Shown piece after piece: positions 29,640 through 38,923 of a DNA stretch of 64,000 nt (position 1 is the stretch's first letter; each line of letters opens with the position of its first letter). A program made the position numbers and the translations under genes. The notes beneath the pieces are model-generated. The model was not told where the DNA came from. It ran no database searches and worked only from the letters and a program-made list of their open reading frames with translations. Source of the stretch: Rhizobacter sp. Root1221. Lineage in GTDB: Bacteria > Pseudomonadota > Gammaproteobacteria > Burkholderiales > Burkholderiaceae_C. The stretch lies in assembly GCF_001425785.1 (NCBI RefSeq), contig NZ_LMDI01000001.1:167173-231172 (forward strand), in the 5' to 3' direction.

Positions 29640-30896
29640 GTGAACCCGTTCAGATGGACCTTCGGCCGCATTGCTGCGGCCTGCTGGGCCGCGGCGGCAG
29701 TTGCCGCCCATGCCCAATCTGTGCCGCCAGCCGATGGCGCGCCGGCCGCCAATCCCTACCGTGCCGCGTTCGAAAGCGCCTGGCAGCGCTCCCTGCAGCG
29801 CCGCGAATCCGCCGCGTTGTCCGGCCGCGCACGGGCCGAACAACAAGGCGCGTCGAGTTGGACACCGGAAGCCGCCGCGCTCGAGGTGAACACCCTCGAT
29901 GACCGGTGGCACAACAACACGGGCCGAAAGGAAGCCGAGATCGGCGTCGTCGTGCCCGTGTGGTGGCCCGGTCAACGAAGCGCGCGGGCCGCGGTGGCCG
30001 AGGCCGAACTGCAACTCGCCGAGGCTTCCACCCACGCTGCCCGCCTGCGTCTGGCCGCCCAGGTCATCGACGCAGGCTGGTCATGTTCGGCCGCGGTGGC
30101 GGACCAACAGGTGGCCGACTCGCGGCACCGCTTTCTCGCGGAGCTTGGAAACGACGTCGAACGCCGGGTGAAAGCCGGAGACCTGGCGCCGGCCGACGCA
30201 TTGGCGGCGCGCGCCGACGCCTTGGAGGCGCGTTCGCTCGCCGATGAAGCGGCACGCCGGACCCAGGCATCCGAGTCCACCTGGACGCTTCTGACGGGCG
30301 TGCCGACGTGCCCAATCGGCCCGGAGTCTTCTCCGCCGCCCGGGACTGTAGGCGCCTTCGACGTGTCGTCGCACCCGGAAGCGGTCCGCGCGCAAGTCGC
30401 GCTCGAGGCCGCCCGCCGCCGGCTGGAGGTCGTGCAAGCCTCGCGGCGCGACCCGCCCGAAGTCAGCGTGCGATACCGTCAGGAGTCCTCGGGCTCCAGC
30501 GAGGCCACGCAACGCGGGATCGGCATCGGCCTGCGCGTCCCGTTCGGCACCGACGCTCGGAGCAAGCCAGTCGAGGCGGCTGCGCTGGGCGACTTGAACC
30601 AAGCAGAGCTCGCGCTCGAACGCGTGAGGGAGCGACTCGTCGCCGACGAGCGCATGGCGCGTTCCACCCTCGAAGGCGCTTCCGTGCAACTCGATCACGC
30701 ACGGGCCCGAGCCCAAGCCTCTCGCGAACGCTCGCGACTGCTCGACAAAGCGTTCAAGGCGGGCGAGGCGTCGCTGCCGGACGTGCTGCGTGCCGCCCAG
30801 TCCGCCGCGCTGGCGGACGCGCAGCTGGCGCGACTGACGTCAGCCCTTGGCCAAGCCCTGGCCAAGCATCATATTGCTCTCGGAATCCTCCCATGA
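29640..30896 (+). CDS. czcC: CzcC-like outer-membrane factor
   Basis: GTG 29640 has AGGAG 4 nt upstream. The 418-residue product has a signal peptide (AAACWAAAAVAAHAQ) and the hairpin repeats of OEP-type outer-membrane factors of metal RND systems (VVVPVWWPGQRSARAAVAE, GIGLRVPFGTDARSKP). It forms the outer-membrane exit of the following CzcB/CzcA pair. It is shorter than TolC but in the range of CzcC. The stop overlaps the next gene by 4 bp. Confidence 0.87.
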   Translation: MNPFRWTFGRIAAACWAAAAVAAHAQSVPPADGAPAANPYRAAFESAWQRSLQRRESAALSGRARAEQQGASSWTPEAAALEVNTLDDRWHNNTGRKEAEIGVVVPVWWPGQRSARAAVAEAELQLAEASTHAARLRLAAQVIDAGWSCSAAVADQQVADSRHRFLAELGNDVERRVKAGDLAPADALAARADALEARSLADEAARRTQASESTWTLLTGVPTCPIGPESSPPPGTVGAFDVSSHPEAVRAQVALEAARRRLEVVQASRRDPPEVSVRYRQESSGSSEATQRGIGIGLRVPFGTDARSKPVEAAALGDLNQAELALERVRERLVADERMARSTLEGASVQLDHARARAQASRERSRLLDKAFKAGEASLPDVLRAAQSAALADAQLARLTSALGQALAKHHIALGILP

Positions 30897-31516
30897 ATCT
30901 CTTCTCTCTCAAGTTGCGTCCTCGCCAGGCGTGGCTCGTGTTCCTTGCAGCGGCCATGCACGCCGCCTTGGCTTCGCCGGGCGCTCATGGCCCCAATGGC
31001 GAACACCTAGATGCGCCTGGCCAGGCGCAAGTAGCAGGAGGCAACGTGCCCCGCTTCGAAACGAAATCCGAGACGTTCGAGCTCGTCGGTCGCCTGCAGG
31101 GCGGCGAACTGTCGATGCTGATCAACCGCTTCGAAACCAACGAGCCGGTGCTGGAGGCAAAGGTTGAGATCGAGTCCGGCGACCTCAAGGCCCCCGCCAA
31201 GTTCCACGCCGACATGGGCGACTATGCCGTCGATGACGCGGCCATGCTGAAGCGACTGGGCGAAGCGGGCGAGCACCCGATCGTCGTCACGGTGATCGCG
31301 GGCAAGGACACGGACCTGCTCGACGGAACGCTGTTGGTTCGGGGGGCGGAGGCCGCCGGGGACGACCATGGTGCCCAGGCCGACCACGGCGCCCATGGCC
31401 ACGAACACGATCGCCGCTGGTGGTTCGCGCTCGGCGGGGTCGCCGCGCTGGCCATCGCTTTCATGGCGGGCCGCTTCAGCGCCCGCGCGACTCGCCACGC
31501 CGGAGGTGTGCAATGA
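30893..31516 (+). CDS. Periplasmic protein with C-terminal membrane anchor in the czc-like operon
   Basis: The 207-residue product starts at ATG 30893 within the ATGA overlap. It has a signal peptide (WLVFLAAAMHAALA), then SPGAHGPNGEHLD, a beta-rich domain of about 90 residues (FELVGRLQGGELSMLINRFE to DTDLLDGTLLV) resembling small Ig-like periplasmic domains. A His-rich linker follows (DHGAHGHEHD), then a C-terminal transmembrane helix (WWFALGGVAALAIAFMAG). The SPGAHGPNGEHLD string also opens the mature part of the next gene product. I do not know a named function; a metal-binding accessory of the efflux complex is plausible. Confidence 0.75.
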   Translation: MNLFSLKLRPRQAWLVFLAAAMHAALASPGAHGPNGEHLDAPGQAQVAGGNVPRFETKSETFELVGRLQGGELSMLINRFETNEPVLEAKVEIESGDLKAPAKFHADMGDYAVDDAAMLKRLGEAGEHPIVVTVIAGKDTDLLDGTLLVRGAEAAGDDHGAQADHGAHGHEHDRRWWFALGGVAALAIAFMAGRFSARATRHAGGVQ

Positions 31517-32655
31517 ACACGACCTCGATCCGCTGCCGAGCAGCCGCAGTGGCGTTCTTCGTGGGACTCGCGGTCTATGCGGGCGCCAGGGCTTCGCCAG
31601 GTGCCCATGGTCCGAACGGCGAGCACCTCGACGGCGCTGTGGCACCTGCCATGTCGGGTCTGGCCCGATTGCCCGACGGCAGCGTGAACATCCCGATGCT
31701 GGCGCAACGTCGCCTGGGCATCCGCACCAAGCTGATCCCCGAAGGTGACGCTGCCGCCACGGTGGAACTGGCCGGACGCGTGGTCGTCGACCCCAACGCC
31801 GGCGGGCGCGTGCAGTCGGTGCACGGGGGACGACTGGAGCCCGGCGCCCGCGGTTTGCCCGTCGCGGGCCAACCGGTGAAGCAAGGTGAGGTACTTGCGT
31901 ACGTCCGTCACCACGCCGAGCCGTATGCCGAAGCAGCGCAGCGCGGCCAACTGGCGCAACTCAAGAGCAATCGGCGGATCGCCGAAGCCCGGGTGCAGCG
32001 CCTGGAATCACTGGAGGGAACGGTTCCGCGCAAGGAGATCGATACCGCGCGTCTGGAGCTGCAGGGCCTGTTTGCGCAGGAGAAGGCGGTTGGGGGAAGC
32101 CTTGGCGCGCGGGAGCCCCTCGTGGCCCCGGTGTCAGGGGTCGTGTCCAGGGTGGATGCAACGCTGGGCCAGATCGTCGATGCTCGCGAGGTGTTGTTCG
32201 AGGTGGTGGATCCGGCCCGTGTCCTCATCGAGGCCACAACATCCGACCCATCATTGGCCGCCACGCTCGGCACGGCAACGCTCCGCGACGTACCCGGCGT
32301 GCAGCTGCAGCTGTTGGGTGCCGCTCGCAGTCTTCGCGACGGCGTGCTGCCATTGACGTTCCGTGCGCAGGCGGCGGCCAAACCCGAGGCGCCGGTGCTC
32401 GCCATCGGCCAACCGGTCACGGTGGTGGCGATGCAGAAGTCCCGCACCAAGGGTTTCGTGCTGCCAGCGCAGGCCGTGGTGCGCAACAGTGCAAACGAAT
32501 CGGTCGTCTGGATCAAATCGGGCGCCGAGCGCTACATCCCGCAGCCGATCCGGTATCGCGCGCTCGATGCAGGCACGGTGGTGGTGACCACTGGTCTCGG
32601 CGCGGACAATCGAGTCGTGGTCGAAGGCGCCGCGCTGATCGCCCAGATCCGCTGA
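31513..32655 (+). CDS. czcB: CzcB-like membrane-fusion protein
   Basis: The start ATG 31513 overlaps the preceding stop. The 380-residue adaptor has a signal peptide (AVAFFVGLAVYAGARA), then SPGAHGPNGEHLDG, and the HlyD/CzcB domains: the lipoyl half-motif GRVQSVHGGRLEPGARGLPV, a short helical hairpin, the second lipoyl half APVSGVVSRVDATLGQ, and beta-barrel segments. It links the RND pump to CzcC. Compared with CusB it lacks the heavy-metal-binding N-terminal segment and the CusF fusion. Confidence 0.9.
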   Translation: MNTTSIRCRAAAVAFFVGLAVYAGARASPGAHGPNGEHLDGAVAPAMSGLARLPDGSVNIPMLAQRRLGIRTKLIPEGDAAATVELAGRVVVDPNAGGRVQSVHGGRLEPGARGLPVAGQPVKQGEVLAYVRHHAEPYAEAAQRGQLAQLKSNRRIAEARVQRLESLEGTVPRKEIDTARLELQGLFAQEKAVGGSLGAREPLVAPVSGVVSRVDATLGQIVDAREVLFEVVDPARVLIEATTSDPSLAATLGTATLRDVPGVQLQLLGAARSLRDGVLPLTFRAQAAAKPEAPVLAIGQPVTVVAMQKSRTKGFVLPAQAVVRNSANESVVWIKSGAERYIPQPIRYRALDAGTVVVTTGLGADNRVVVEGAALIAQIR

Positions 32656-32670
32656 ACAGGGAACGACCAC

Positions 32671-35600
32671 ATGTTCAACTGGATTGTCCGAACCAGCCTG
32701 CACAACCGCATCTTTGTGCTGGCGATCGCGGCGCTGCTGCTGGTCTACGGCGGCATCACGGCGTGGCGCACGCCGGTCGACGTCTTCCCCGACCTCAACA
32801 AGCCGCTGGTGACCGTGCTCACGGAAGCGGGCGGCATGGCGCCTGAAGAAGTGGAGCAGTTGGTGACCTTTCCGTTGGAAAGGGCGCTGAACGGCATGCC
32901 TGGGGTCACCCGTGTACGCTCGACCTCTGGCGTGGGCTTGTCCATCGTCTACGCCGAATTCGACTGGGGCACCGACACCTACCGCAACCGCCAGCTCGTG
33001 GCCGAACGCCTGGCGGTGGTGCGCGAGCAGATGCCAGCCGAGATCACCCCGGTGATGGGGCCGGTGTCGTCGATCATGGGTGAGGTGATGCTGATCGCGT
33101 TGCCGTTGTCCAGCGCAGAAGGCAAGGGCGCCGCGGCCACGCCGATGCAGGCGCGGGAGTACGCTGACTTCACGTTGCGCCCTCGATTGCTGTCTATCCC
33201 GGGTGTGTCGCAGGTCATCCCGATCGGGGGTGAGGTGCGCCAATTGCGTGTGGAGCCGGACACGGCGCGCCTTGCGCAGTTCGGCGTCTCCCTGACCGAG
33301 GTCGAGCAGGCCCTTCGTGGCTTCTCCAGCAATGCGGGCGGCGGATTCATCGACCTCAACAGCCGTGAGTTCCTGATCCGGCACGTGGGCCGCACCAGCC
33401 GGGTTGAGGACCTGCGGGGCATCGCGGTGTCATGGAAGGACGGTCGACCGATCCTGCTCGAGCAGGTGGCCCAGGTGAACTTCGCCGCGGCGATGAAGCG
33501 AGGCGACGCAGGCTACAACGGCCTGCCGGCCGTGATCGTGAGCGTCCAGAAGCAACCTGCGGCGGACACGGTGCAGATCACCGGGGCCATCGAAGCGGCA
33601 CTCAAGGAACTCCGGCAGGGGGTGCCGGCCGGATTGGCCGAACCGCGGGTGCTCTTCCGTCAAGCCGACTTTATCGAAGCGTCCACCGGCAACGTGGCGG
33701 AAGCGCTGCGTGACGGGGCGATCATGGTGGCCATCGTGCTGTTCGCGTTCCTGCTGTCTGCACGCACAACATTCATCTCATTGATCGCGATCCCCCTGTC
33801 CCTGGCTGTTGCGGCTATCGCGTTCAAACTTCTCGGGCAGTCGATCAACGTGATGACCTTGGGTGGTCTAGCCATCGCGGTGGGCGAACTGGTGGACGAC
33901 GCGGTGGTCGACGTCGAGAACATCCTGAGGCGGCTCAAGCAGAATCGCACCGCTGCCGACCCACTGCCAATCCTGGAAGTGGTGAGGCGAGCCAGCGTCG
34001 AGGTGCGCTCCGGGATCGTCTATGCCACGGTGATCGTCGTGCTGGTATTCGTGCCCCTTTTTGCGCTGCCGGGCATCGAGGGTCGGCTCTTCTCGCCGCT
34101 CGGCATCGCGTACATCGTGTCGATCCTCGGGTCCATGCTGGTTTCGATGACCGTTACACCGGTTCTGTGCTTTTACTTGCTGCCGCGCATGAAGCGCATC
34201 GGGCACGGCGACAGCCCCCTCGTGGCTCGTCTCAAGCGCTTGGACGAGTGTGTGCTGAACTGGTCGTTCCCGCGGGCCCGATGGTTGATTGGTGGCGCAG
34301 CCGCGGCCGTGGTGCTCGCCGCGGCCAGCGTTCCGTTCTTCCCCCGGGCGTTCCTGCCCGCCTTCAATGAGGGATCGTTGGTGCTCGGCATGGTCTTCAA
34401 CCCGGGGACGGCGCTGGCCGAGGCCAACCGCATGGGATCGTTGGCCGAGACGCTGATCGCCGAGGTGCCCGAGGTCACGCAGGTGGGGCGCCGAACGGGG
34501 CGCGCCGAACTCGACGAACACGCCGAAGGCGTTCACGCGGCCGAGATCGACGTCGACTTGAAGCGGTCCGAGCGCGGCCGCGAAGCCATCATGGCCGACA
34601 TCCGTGCGCGTCTGTCAGTGCTGCCCGCGCAAGTAGCCATCGGTCAACCGATCTCGCACCGCCTGGACCACCTGCTGTCAGGCGTGCGGGCCCAGATCGC
34701 ACTGAAGATCTTCGCGGACGACACCGACACGCTGCGGGGCCTGGGCGAGCAGACGCGCCAGCGCCTTGCGACGATACCGGGGCTGGTAGACCTCACGGTC
34801 GAAAAGCAGGTGCTGATCCCTCAGATCACCGTGAGGATCGATCAGCGCAAGCTTGCGCAGACGGGCCTTGCTCCGGGCGAGGCGGTGCGCCTGCTGCGCG
34901 CGTTGACCGACGGCGCCCACGGTGCCGAGATCGTCGATGGTGCGCGGCGCTACGAACTGGTGCTGCGGCTGCCGGACGCGGCCCGCAGTCCACAGGACCT
35001 GGCCCGCACGCTGATCGACACGCCGGCCGGTCGGCTGCCGGTCTCGACATTCGCCACTGTCGAAGAGAACGACGGGCCGAACCAGATTGGCCGTGAAAAC
35101 GGACGCCGCCGAATCGTGGTGTATGCCAACACCGATGGCAGCGACATGGGGCGTGTCGTTCGGGACATTCGAGCGGCCATTGCGGAGACTAAACTGCCCC
35201 CGGGAAGCTTCATCAGTCTGGAAGGACAGTTCCAGGCGCAGGAGCAGGCCACGCGACTCATCATCGGCTTGTCGCTGGTCTCGTTGTGCTTGATCTTCGT
35301 GGTGCTGTACGCGCGCTACCGGTCGGCTGTGCTGGCAAGCGTCATCATGGCGAACATTCCGCTCGCGCTCATTGGCAGCGTGGGGGCGATGTGGCTTGCC
35401 GGCGTCAGTCTGTCGGTGGCGTCGATGGTGGGCTTCATCACGCTCGCCGGCATTGCCACGCGCAACGGCATCCTGAAGATCAGCCACTACATCAACCTGT
35501 GCAAGTTCGAGGGGGAGGGCTTTGGTCAGGCGATGATCGTCCGGGGCTCCCTGGAACGGCTCACCCCCGTGCTGATGACGGCGCTCGTCGCGGCATTCGC

Positions 35601-35826
35601 ACTGACACCGCTGTTGTTTGCGGCCGATGCCCCGGGCAAGGAGATCCTGCATCCCGTCGCGGTCGTCATCTTCGGCGGCCTCGTCAGTTCAACCGTGCTC
35701 GACACGCTGCTGACCCCGCTCCTCTACGCGTGGGTGGGCAGGAGGTCGACCGAGCGCCTGTTGTCCGCAGACACCAGAGACGGTGGCGGGGCTCCGTCGA
35801 CGGAAGGGCTCCAAGAAGCGTTCTGA
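32671..35826 (+). CDS. czcA: CzcA-like heavy-metal RND efflux pump
   Basis: This 1051-residue RND protein has the start [16 protein letters not shown], twelve predicted transmembrane helices and two periplasmic loops. The TM4 motif is [20 protein letters not shown], with two adjacent aspartates. This differs from CusA (VDAA) and from classical CzcA (VDGA), so the cation is probably divalent but its identity is uncertain. The proton comes from the periplasm. The gene follows czcB by 15 bp. The C terminus lacks a long extension. Confidence 0.9.
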   Translation: MFNWIVRTSLHNRIFVLAIAALLLVYGGITAWRTPVDVFPDLNKPLVTVLTEAGGMAPEEVEQLVTFPLERALNGMPGVTRVRSTSGVGLSIVYAEFDWGTDTYRNRQLVAERLAVVREQMPAEITPVMGPVSSIMGEVMLIALPLSSAEGKGAAATPMQAREYADFTLRPRLLSIPGVSQVIPIGGEVRQLRVEPDTARLAQFGVSLTEVEQALRGFSSNAGGGFIDLNSREFLIRHVGRTSRVEDLRGIAVSWKDGRPILLEQVAQVNFAAAMKRGDAGYNGLPAVIVSVQKQPAADTVQITGAIEAALKELRQGVPAGLAEPRVLFRQADFIEASTGNVAEALRDGAIMVAIVLFAFLLSARTTFISLIAIPLSLAVAAIAFKLLGQSINVMTLGGLAIAVGELVDDAVVDVENILRRLKQNRTAADPLPILEVVRRASVEVRSGIVYATVIVVLVFVPLFALPGIEGRLFSPLGIAYIVSILGSMLVSMTVTPVLCFYLLPRMKRIGHGDSPLVARLKRLDECVLNWSFPRARWLIGGAAAAVVLAAASVPFFPRAFLPAFNEGSLVLGMVFNPGTALAEANRMGSLAETLIAEVPEVTQVGRRTGRAELDEHAEGVHAAEIDVDLKRSERGREAIMADIRARLSVLPAQVAIGQPISHRLDHLLSGVRAQIALKIFADDTDTLRGLGEQTRQRLATIPGLVDLTVEKQVLIPQITVRIDQRKLAQTGLAPGEAVRLLRALTDGAHGAEIVDGARRYELVLRLPDAARSPQDLARTLIDTPAGRLPVSTFATVEENDGPNQIGRENGRRRIVVYANTDGSDMGRVVRDIRAAIAETKLPPGSFISLEGQFQAQEQATRLIIGLSLVSLCLIFVVLYARYRSAVLASVIMANIPLALIGSVGAMWLAGVSLSVASMVGFITLAGIATRNGILKISHYINLCKFEGEGFGQAMIVRGSLERLTPVLMTALVAAFALTPLLFAADAPGKEILHPVAVVIFGGLVSSTVLDTLLTPLLYAWVGRRSTERLLSADTRDGGGAPSTEGLQEAF

Positions 35827-35894
35827 TCTCGCCTGGTTTCAAGGCCTTCGGGCGCCGCCTCTCCAAGCGCGCCGCATTTCATGAAAGTTCGACC

Positions 35895-36284
35895 ATGAAG
35901 CAAAACAAGCTCTCTCTCATTGCCGCATCGTTCCTCACCAGCGCCGCACTCTTGTCCGGCCAAGCCGCATGGGCCCATGGTGCGGCCGAGCCTCAGCACG
36001 GGGGCATCGTGCAAACGGCAGCCGACCTGTCGTTCGAACTGGTGACCGCAGCGACCGGCGCGGTGGTCTACGTGACGGACCACGACGAACCGTTCGACGC
36101 CAGCAAGCTCTCCGGCAAGCTGACGGTGCTCGATGGGGAAGCCAAGAGCGAAGCCAACCTGGAAGCCACGGGCGGCAACAAGCTCGAGGCGAAGGGGCTC
36201 AAGCTCAACAAGGGCGCCAAGGTCGTCGCATCGCTCAAGACGGCGGGCCGCAAGACGATCACGGTTCGTTTCACGGTGAAGTGA
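35895..36284 (+). CDS. Small secreted protein of the czc-like operon
   Basis: I start at ATG 35895 (129 residues). A signal peptide (LIAASFLTSAALLSGQAAWA) is followed by HGAAEPQHGG and a beta-rich domain (SFELVTAATGAVVYVTDHDE, GKLTVLDGEAKSEANLE, TITVRFTVK). The FELV segment and strand pattern resemble the soluble domain of the protein encoded at 30893, so both may be metal-binding periplasmic accessories. The family is not known to me. It is 68 bp after the pump gene and 4 bp before the permease gene. Confidence 0.72.
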   Translation: MKQNKLSLIAASFLTSAALLSGQAAWAHGAAEPQHGGIVQTAADLSFELVTAATGAVVYVTDHDEPFDASKLSGKLTVLDGEAKSEANLEATGGNKLEAKGLKLNKGAKVVASLKTAGRKTITVRFTVK

Positions 36285-36288
36285 CGCT

Positions 36289-37347
36289 GTGAGCGCCGAG
36301 GCTTCGCACCGCTGGCCCGCGTACCGGGGCGGCCTGCTCGCGCTGCTGGCCGCGGCGCTGTTCGGGGTCAGCACGCCGCTGGTGCAGCGGTTCGGTGCGG
36401 GGCTCGGACCGTTCACCACCGCGGCATTGCTGTACGCAGGGGCCGCGACGGTCGGTGCGTTCTCGCGCCGGCCATCGGAACTGGAAGCCCGTCTGCTGCC
36501 CGCCGACTGGCCTCGCCTGCTGGCGATGGCCGGCTTCGGGGCGGTGCTCGGCCCGGCGCTGATGGCGTGGGGTCTGCAGCACACCAGCGGCACCGGCGCA
36601 TCGTTGATGCTCACGTTGGAAGCTTTTTTCACGGCGCTCCTGGCTCGGTGGCTCTACCGGGAGACGATGGACCGCCGCGTCTGGCTTGCGATGGTGCTGC
36701 TGCTGTTTGGCGGCGTTGCTCTGGTATTGGATCAAGGGCGGGCCGGATCTGCGCAGACCATGGGATTGGTTGCCGTCCTGCTCGCCACAGCCGCGTGGGG
36801 TACCGATAATACGTTGTCCCGTGCGCTCGCCGAGCGCGACCCGAGCCAAGTCGTGCTCGGCAAGGCCGCCGTTGGCACGGTGGCGTCCACCGCCATCGCT
36901 CTGGTGTTGGCCGAGCCACTTCCGGCCGCGACTTCGGTTGTCGCACTGCTGTTGGTGGGGGGCACAGGCTACGGCCTCAGCTTGCGGTTCTACCTTCTGG
37001 CTCAGCGGGCGTTCGGCGCCGCACGCACGGGGTCGGTCTTTGCCTTCGCACCGTTCATCGGCGCGGCCGTGGCGTTCGCTTTCGGAGACCGCGGCGGCTC
37101 AGGCTTGCTGCTGGCCGGTGGCGCCTTGATGGCCACGGGCGTGCTGCTGCACCTCGCGGAGTCGCACGAGCATCCGCATGCTCACGGACGGCTGGAGCAC
37201 GAGCATGCCCATCGGCATGATGATGGGCACCACGACCACACACACGATGTGATGCCGGACCGAGAGCACAGCCATCTCCATGTGCACGAGCCGCAGCGAC
37301 ATGCGCATCCGCACGTGCCGGATGCCCATCATCGACACGAGCATTGA
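36289..37347 (+). CDS. EamA/DMT-family permease with a very His-rich cytoplasmic tail
   Basis: The GTG start at 36289 follows the previous stop by 4 bp. The 352-residue protein has ten transmembrane helices in two EamA repeats (GGLLALLAAALFGVSTPLVQ and GLVAVLLATAAWGTDNTLSR). After the last helix about 60 residues follow with, by my count, 23 histidines (HAHGRLEHEHAHRHDDGHHD and HSHLHVHEPQRHAHPH). The tail looks like a metal sensor or buffer. EamA proteins are usually metabolite exporters; the tail and the operon argue for a metal-linked role here, which is an inference. Confidence 0.85.
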   Translation: MSAEASHRWPAYRGGLLALLAAALFGVSTPLVQRFGAGLGPFTTAALLYAGAATVGAFSRRPSELEARLLPADWPRLLAMAGFGAVLGPALMAWGLQHTSGTGASLMLTLEAFFTALLARWLYRETMDRRVWLAMVLLLFGGVALVLDQGRAGSAQTMGLVAVLLATAAWGTDNTLSRALAERDPSQVVLGKAAVGTVASTAIALVLAEPLPAATSVVALLLVGGTGYGLSLRFYLLAQRAFGAARTGSVFAFAPFIGAAVAFAFGDRGGSGLLLAGGALMATGVLLHLAESHEHPHAHGRLEHEHAHRHDDGHHDHTHDVMPDREHSHLHVHEPQRHAHPHVPDAHHRHEH

Positions 37348-37701
37348 CCAGCTGATCGTGAGATGAACGTCGAGCCGTGATCCGTTCACCCGCGGTGGTT
37401 GCGGCGCCCCATCAAGGTCGACAGGGAGATCCCGAGCGACCTGGTCAAGCGCGACGAGTCACTGGCCGCTCCAGTCGCCGACGTCGATGCCGCGGCCGGT
37501 GGCGGGGCCCCCGGCGCCGTGCCGACGCATGATGGCGCGCGGCAGTTGCACGCTGGGTGGCCCCCGAGGCGCCCCTAACTTCAAGGCCTCTGCTGCCCAG
37601 GCTGGCGTACGCATCAATCGTGTGAAGGTCGGCTCACTGATGCCTGATGCCATGGCTTGTGCGTACGATGCACGCCCCCGCAGAGCAGTCAAGCCAATGT
37701 A
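37348..37701. other. Gene-free stretch between the czc-like operon and the toxin-antitoxin pair
   Basis: I see no supported gene. A minus-strand frame of 77 codons (37459-37692) has no ribosome-binding site and no recognisable domain. No terminator with a T-run was found after the permease stop. Confidence 0.4.
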
Positions 37702-37742
37702 TTGACAACAGCTATACGTCGGTTATGATGTGTAGCTGTTGT
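37702..37742 (+). promoter_or_regulatory. Promoter with overlapping palindromic operator for the toxin-antitoxin operon
   Basis: -35 TTGACA (37702-37707) and -10 TATGAT (37724-37729) have a 16-bp spacer, a near-consensus sigma-70 promoter. Flanking the -10 are the arms ACAACAGCTATAC (37705-37717) and GTGTAGCTGTTGT (37730-37742), which match in 12 of 13 positions as an inverted repeat. This is the expected site for autorepression by the ribbon-helix-helix antitoxin or its complex with the toxin. Confidence 0.85.
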
Positions 37743-37763
37743 ACACCCACCAAGGAGAAGCTC

Positions 37764-38036
37764 ATGCGTGACGCCGCCATCAACCTGCGCGCACTCCCCG
37801 AGCAGCGCGACCTGATCGACCACGCCGCGAGCTTGCTGGGCAAGAACCGTTCGGACTTCATGCTGGAGGTTGCTTGCGAACGCGCGCAGGCCGTGGTGCT
37901 CGACCAAGTCTTCTTCGCTCTGGACGACGACAAGTTCCAGCAATTCACGGCCTTGCTCGATGCCGCGCCTGCCGCCAATCCGGGGCTCGAGCGACTGATG
38001 GCGGTGAAGGCGCCTTGGCACTCCGGCCAAGCATGA
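37764..38036 (+). CDS. DUF1778 (TacA-like) antitoxin
   Basis: The 90-residue protein starts at ATG 37764 with AGGAG 6 nt upstream. The N-terminal ribbon-helix-helix (AAINLRALPEQRDLIDHAAS, LLGKNRSDFMLEVACERAQA) is the DUF1778 signature, and the C-terminal helix (FFALDDDKFQQFTALLDAAP) should bind and block the acetyltransferase toxin. It overlaps the toxin gene by 4 bp and is placed behind a strong promoter with a palindromic operator. Confidence 0.93.
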   Translation: MRDAAINLRALPEQRDLIDHAASLLGKNRSDFMLEVACERAQAVVLDQVFFALDDDKFQQFTALLDAAPAANPGLERLMAVKAPWHSGQA

Positions 38037-38557
38037 GCCTGCAGTTGTCGGTTCCCCAGCCGCTGGCCGCCACGCACCAATTGGCCGAGTTCGAGTGTGG
38101 AGAGCCCGCACTGGACGATTGGCTCAAGCGCCGCGCGCTGTCCAATCACTTGAGCGGCGCCAGTCGCACCTTCGTCGTGGCGGATCCGGAGGGGCGTGTT
38201 TTCGGCTACTACGCGCTGGCCGCCGGCGCGGTGTCCCATCACGACGCGACGGGCTCGGTCAAACGCAACATGCCCGATCCGGTGCCGGTCATGGTGCTGG
38301 CCAGGCTCGCGGTCGACCATCGGGCGCAGGGCATTAAGCTCGGCGCTGCCTTGCTCCAAGACGCCGTGAGCCGAAGTCTGGCCGTGTCGCAGCAGGCCGG
38401 CGTTCGCGCTGTGCTGGTCCATGCCTTGCACGACAGGGCCAAGCAGTTCTACGAGCACTACGGCTTCCAGGTGTCACCGTTGCATCCGATGACGCTGATG
38501 CTGCGCCTGGCCGACCAGCAACGAAACAGCCCCACGAGGACTACATCTTTCTTGTAG
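38033..38557 (+). CDS. GNAT-type toxin (TacT-like)
   Basis: The 174-residue acetyltransferase starts at ATG 38033 in the ATGA overlap. It has the TacT layout: FECGEPALDDWLKRRALSNH, SGASRTFVVAD, the acetyl-CoA loop AVDHRAQGIKLGAALL, and ending FYEHYGFQVSPLHPMTLML. TacT-family toxins acetylate the amino group of aminoacyl-tRNA and stop translation. The usual acetyl-CoA loop Q/R-x-x-G-x-G/A is present as RAQGIKLG. The pair appears intact. Confidence 0.93.
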   Translation: MSLQLSVPQPLAATHQLAEFECGEPALDDWLKRRALSNHLSGASRTFVVADPEGRVFGYYALAAGAVSHHDATGSVKRNMPDPVPVMVLARLAVDHRAQGIKLGAALLQDAVSRSLAVSQQAGVRAVLVHALHDRAKQFYEHYGFQVSPLHPMTLMLRLADQQRNSPTRTTSFL

Positions 38558-38923
38558 GCGTGCGCGAAGCTCGTCCTTGACCGCCTCGGAGGCGTGCACT
38601 GTGCGCGCGCTGGTGTTCGGCCCGTAGTTCGCTGGGGAGCCGCGGCGCCGCCGTGCTGGCCAGCGGGCCCAGACCCGAACCTGCCGGACCCGCCGGGCAG
38701 CTGGCTGGCGCGAGCAGCGAAACCGTGCGCCCGACGGGGGGAGGGCGAGGAGGGGCGGGAACGGCGCCAGCAGTTCGAACAGCAGCGGCAACTGCTTGTC
38801 GTGCAACCGGGCGGCCCGAGCGGCACGCCGCTGGCCAGCAACGTCGGCCTCATACACAGACTTGCGCCGTGCCGCTGTTTGCCGCCAAACTGATTGGCAT
38901 CGTACTGGCCGGGAGGAAAAGCA
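38558..38923. other. Gene-free stretch upstream of the large unknown gene
   Basis: No supported gene. The minus strand has an open frame with a stretch DKQLPLLFELLAPFPPL that faintly resembles the N-terminal part of cation ATPases, but it has no start or continuation and I do not call it. The ribosome-binding site of the next gene (GGGAGG) lies at 38911-38916. No clear promoter was found. Confidence 0.4.
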
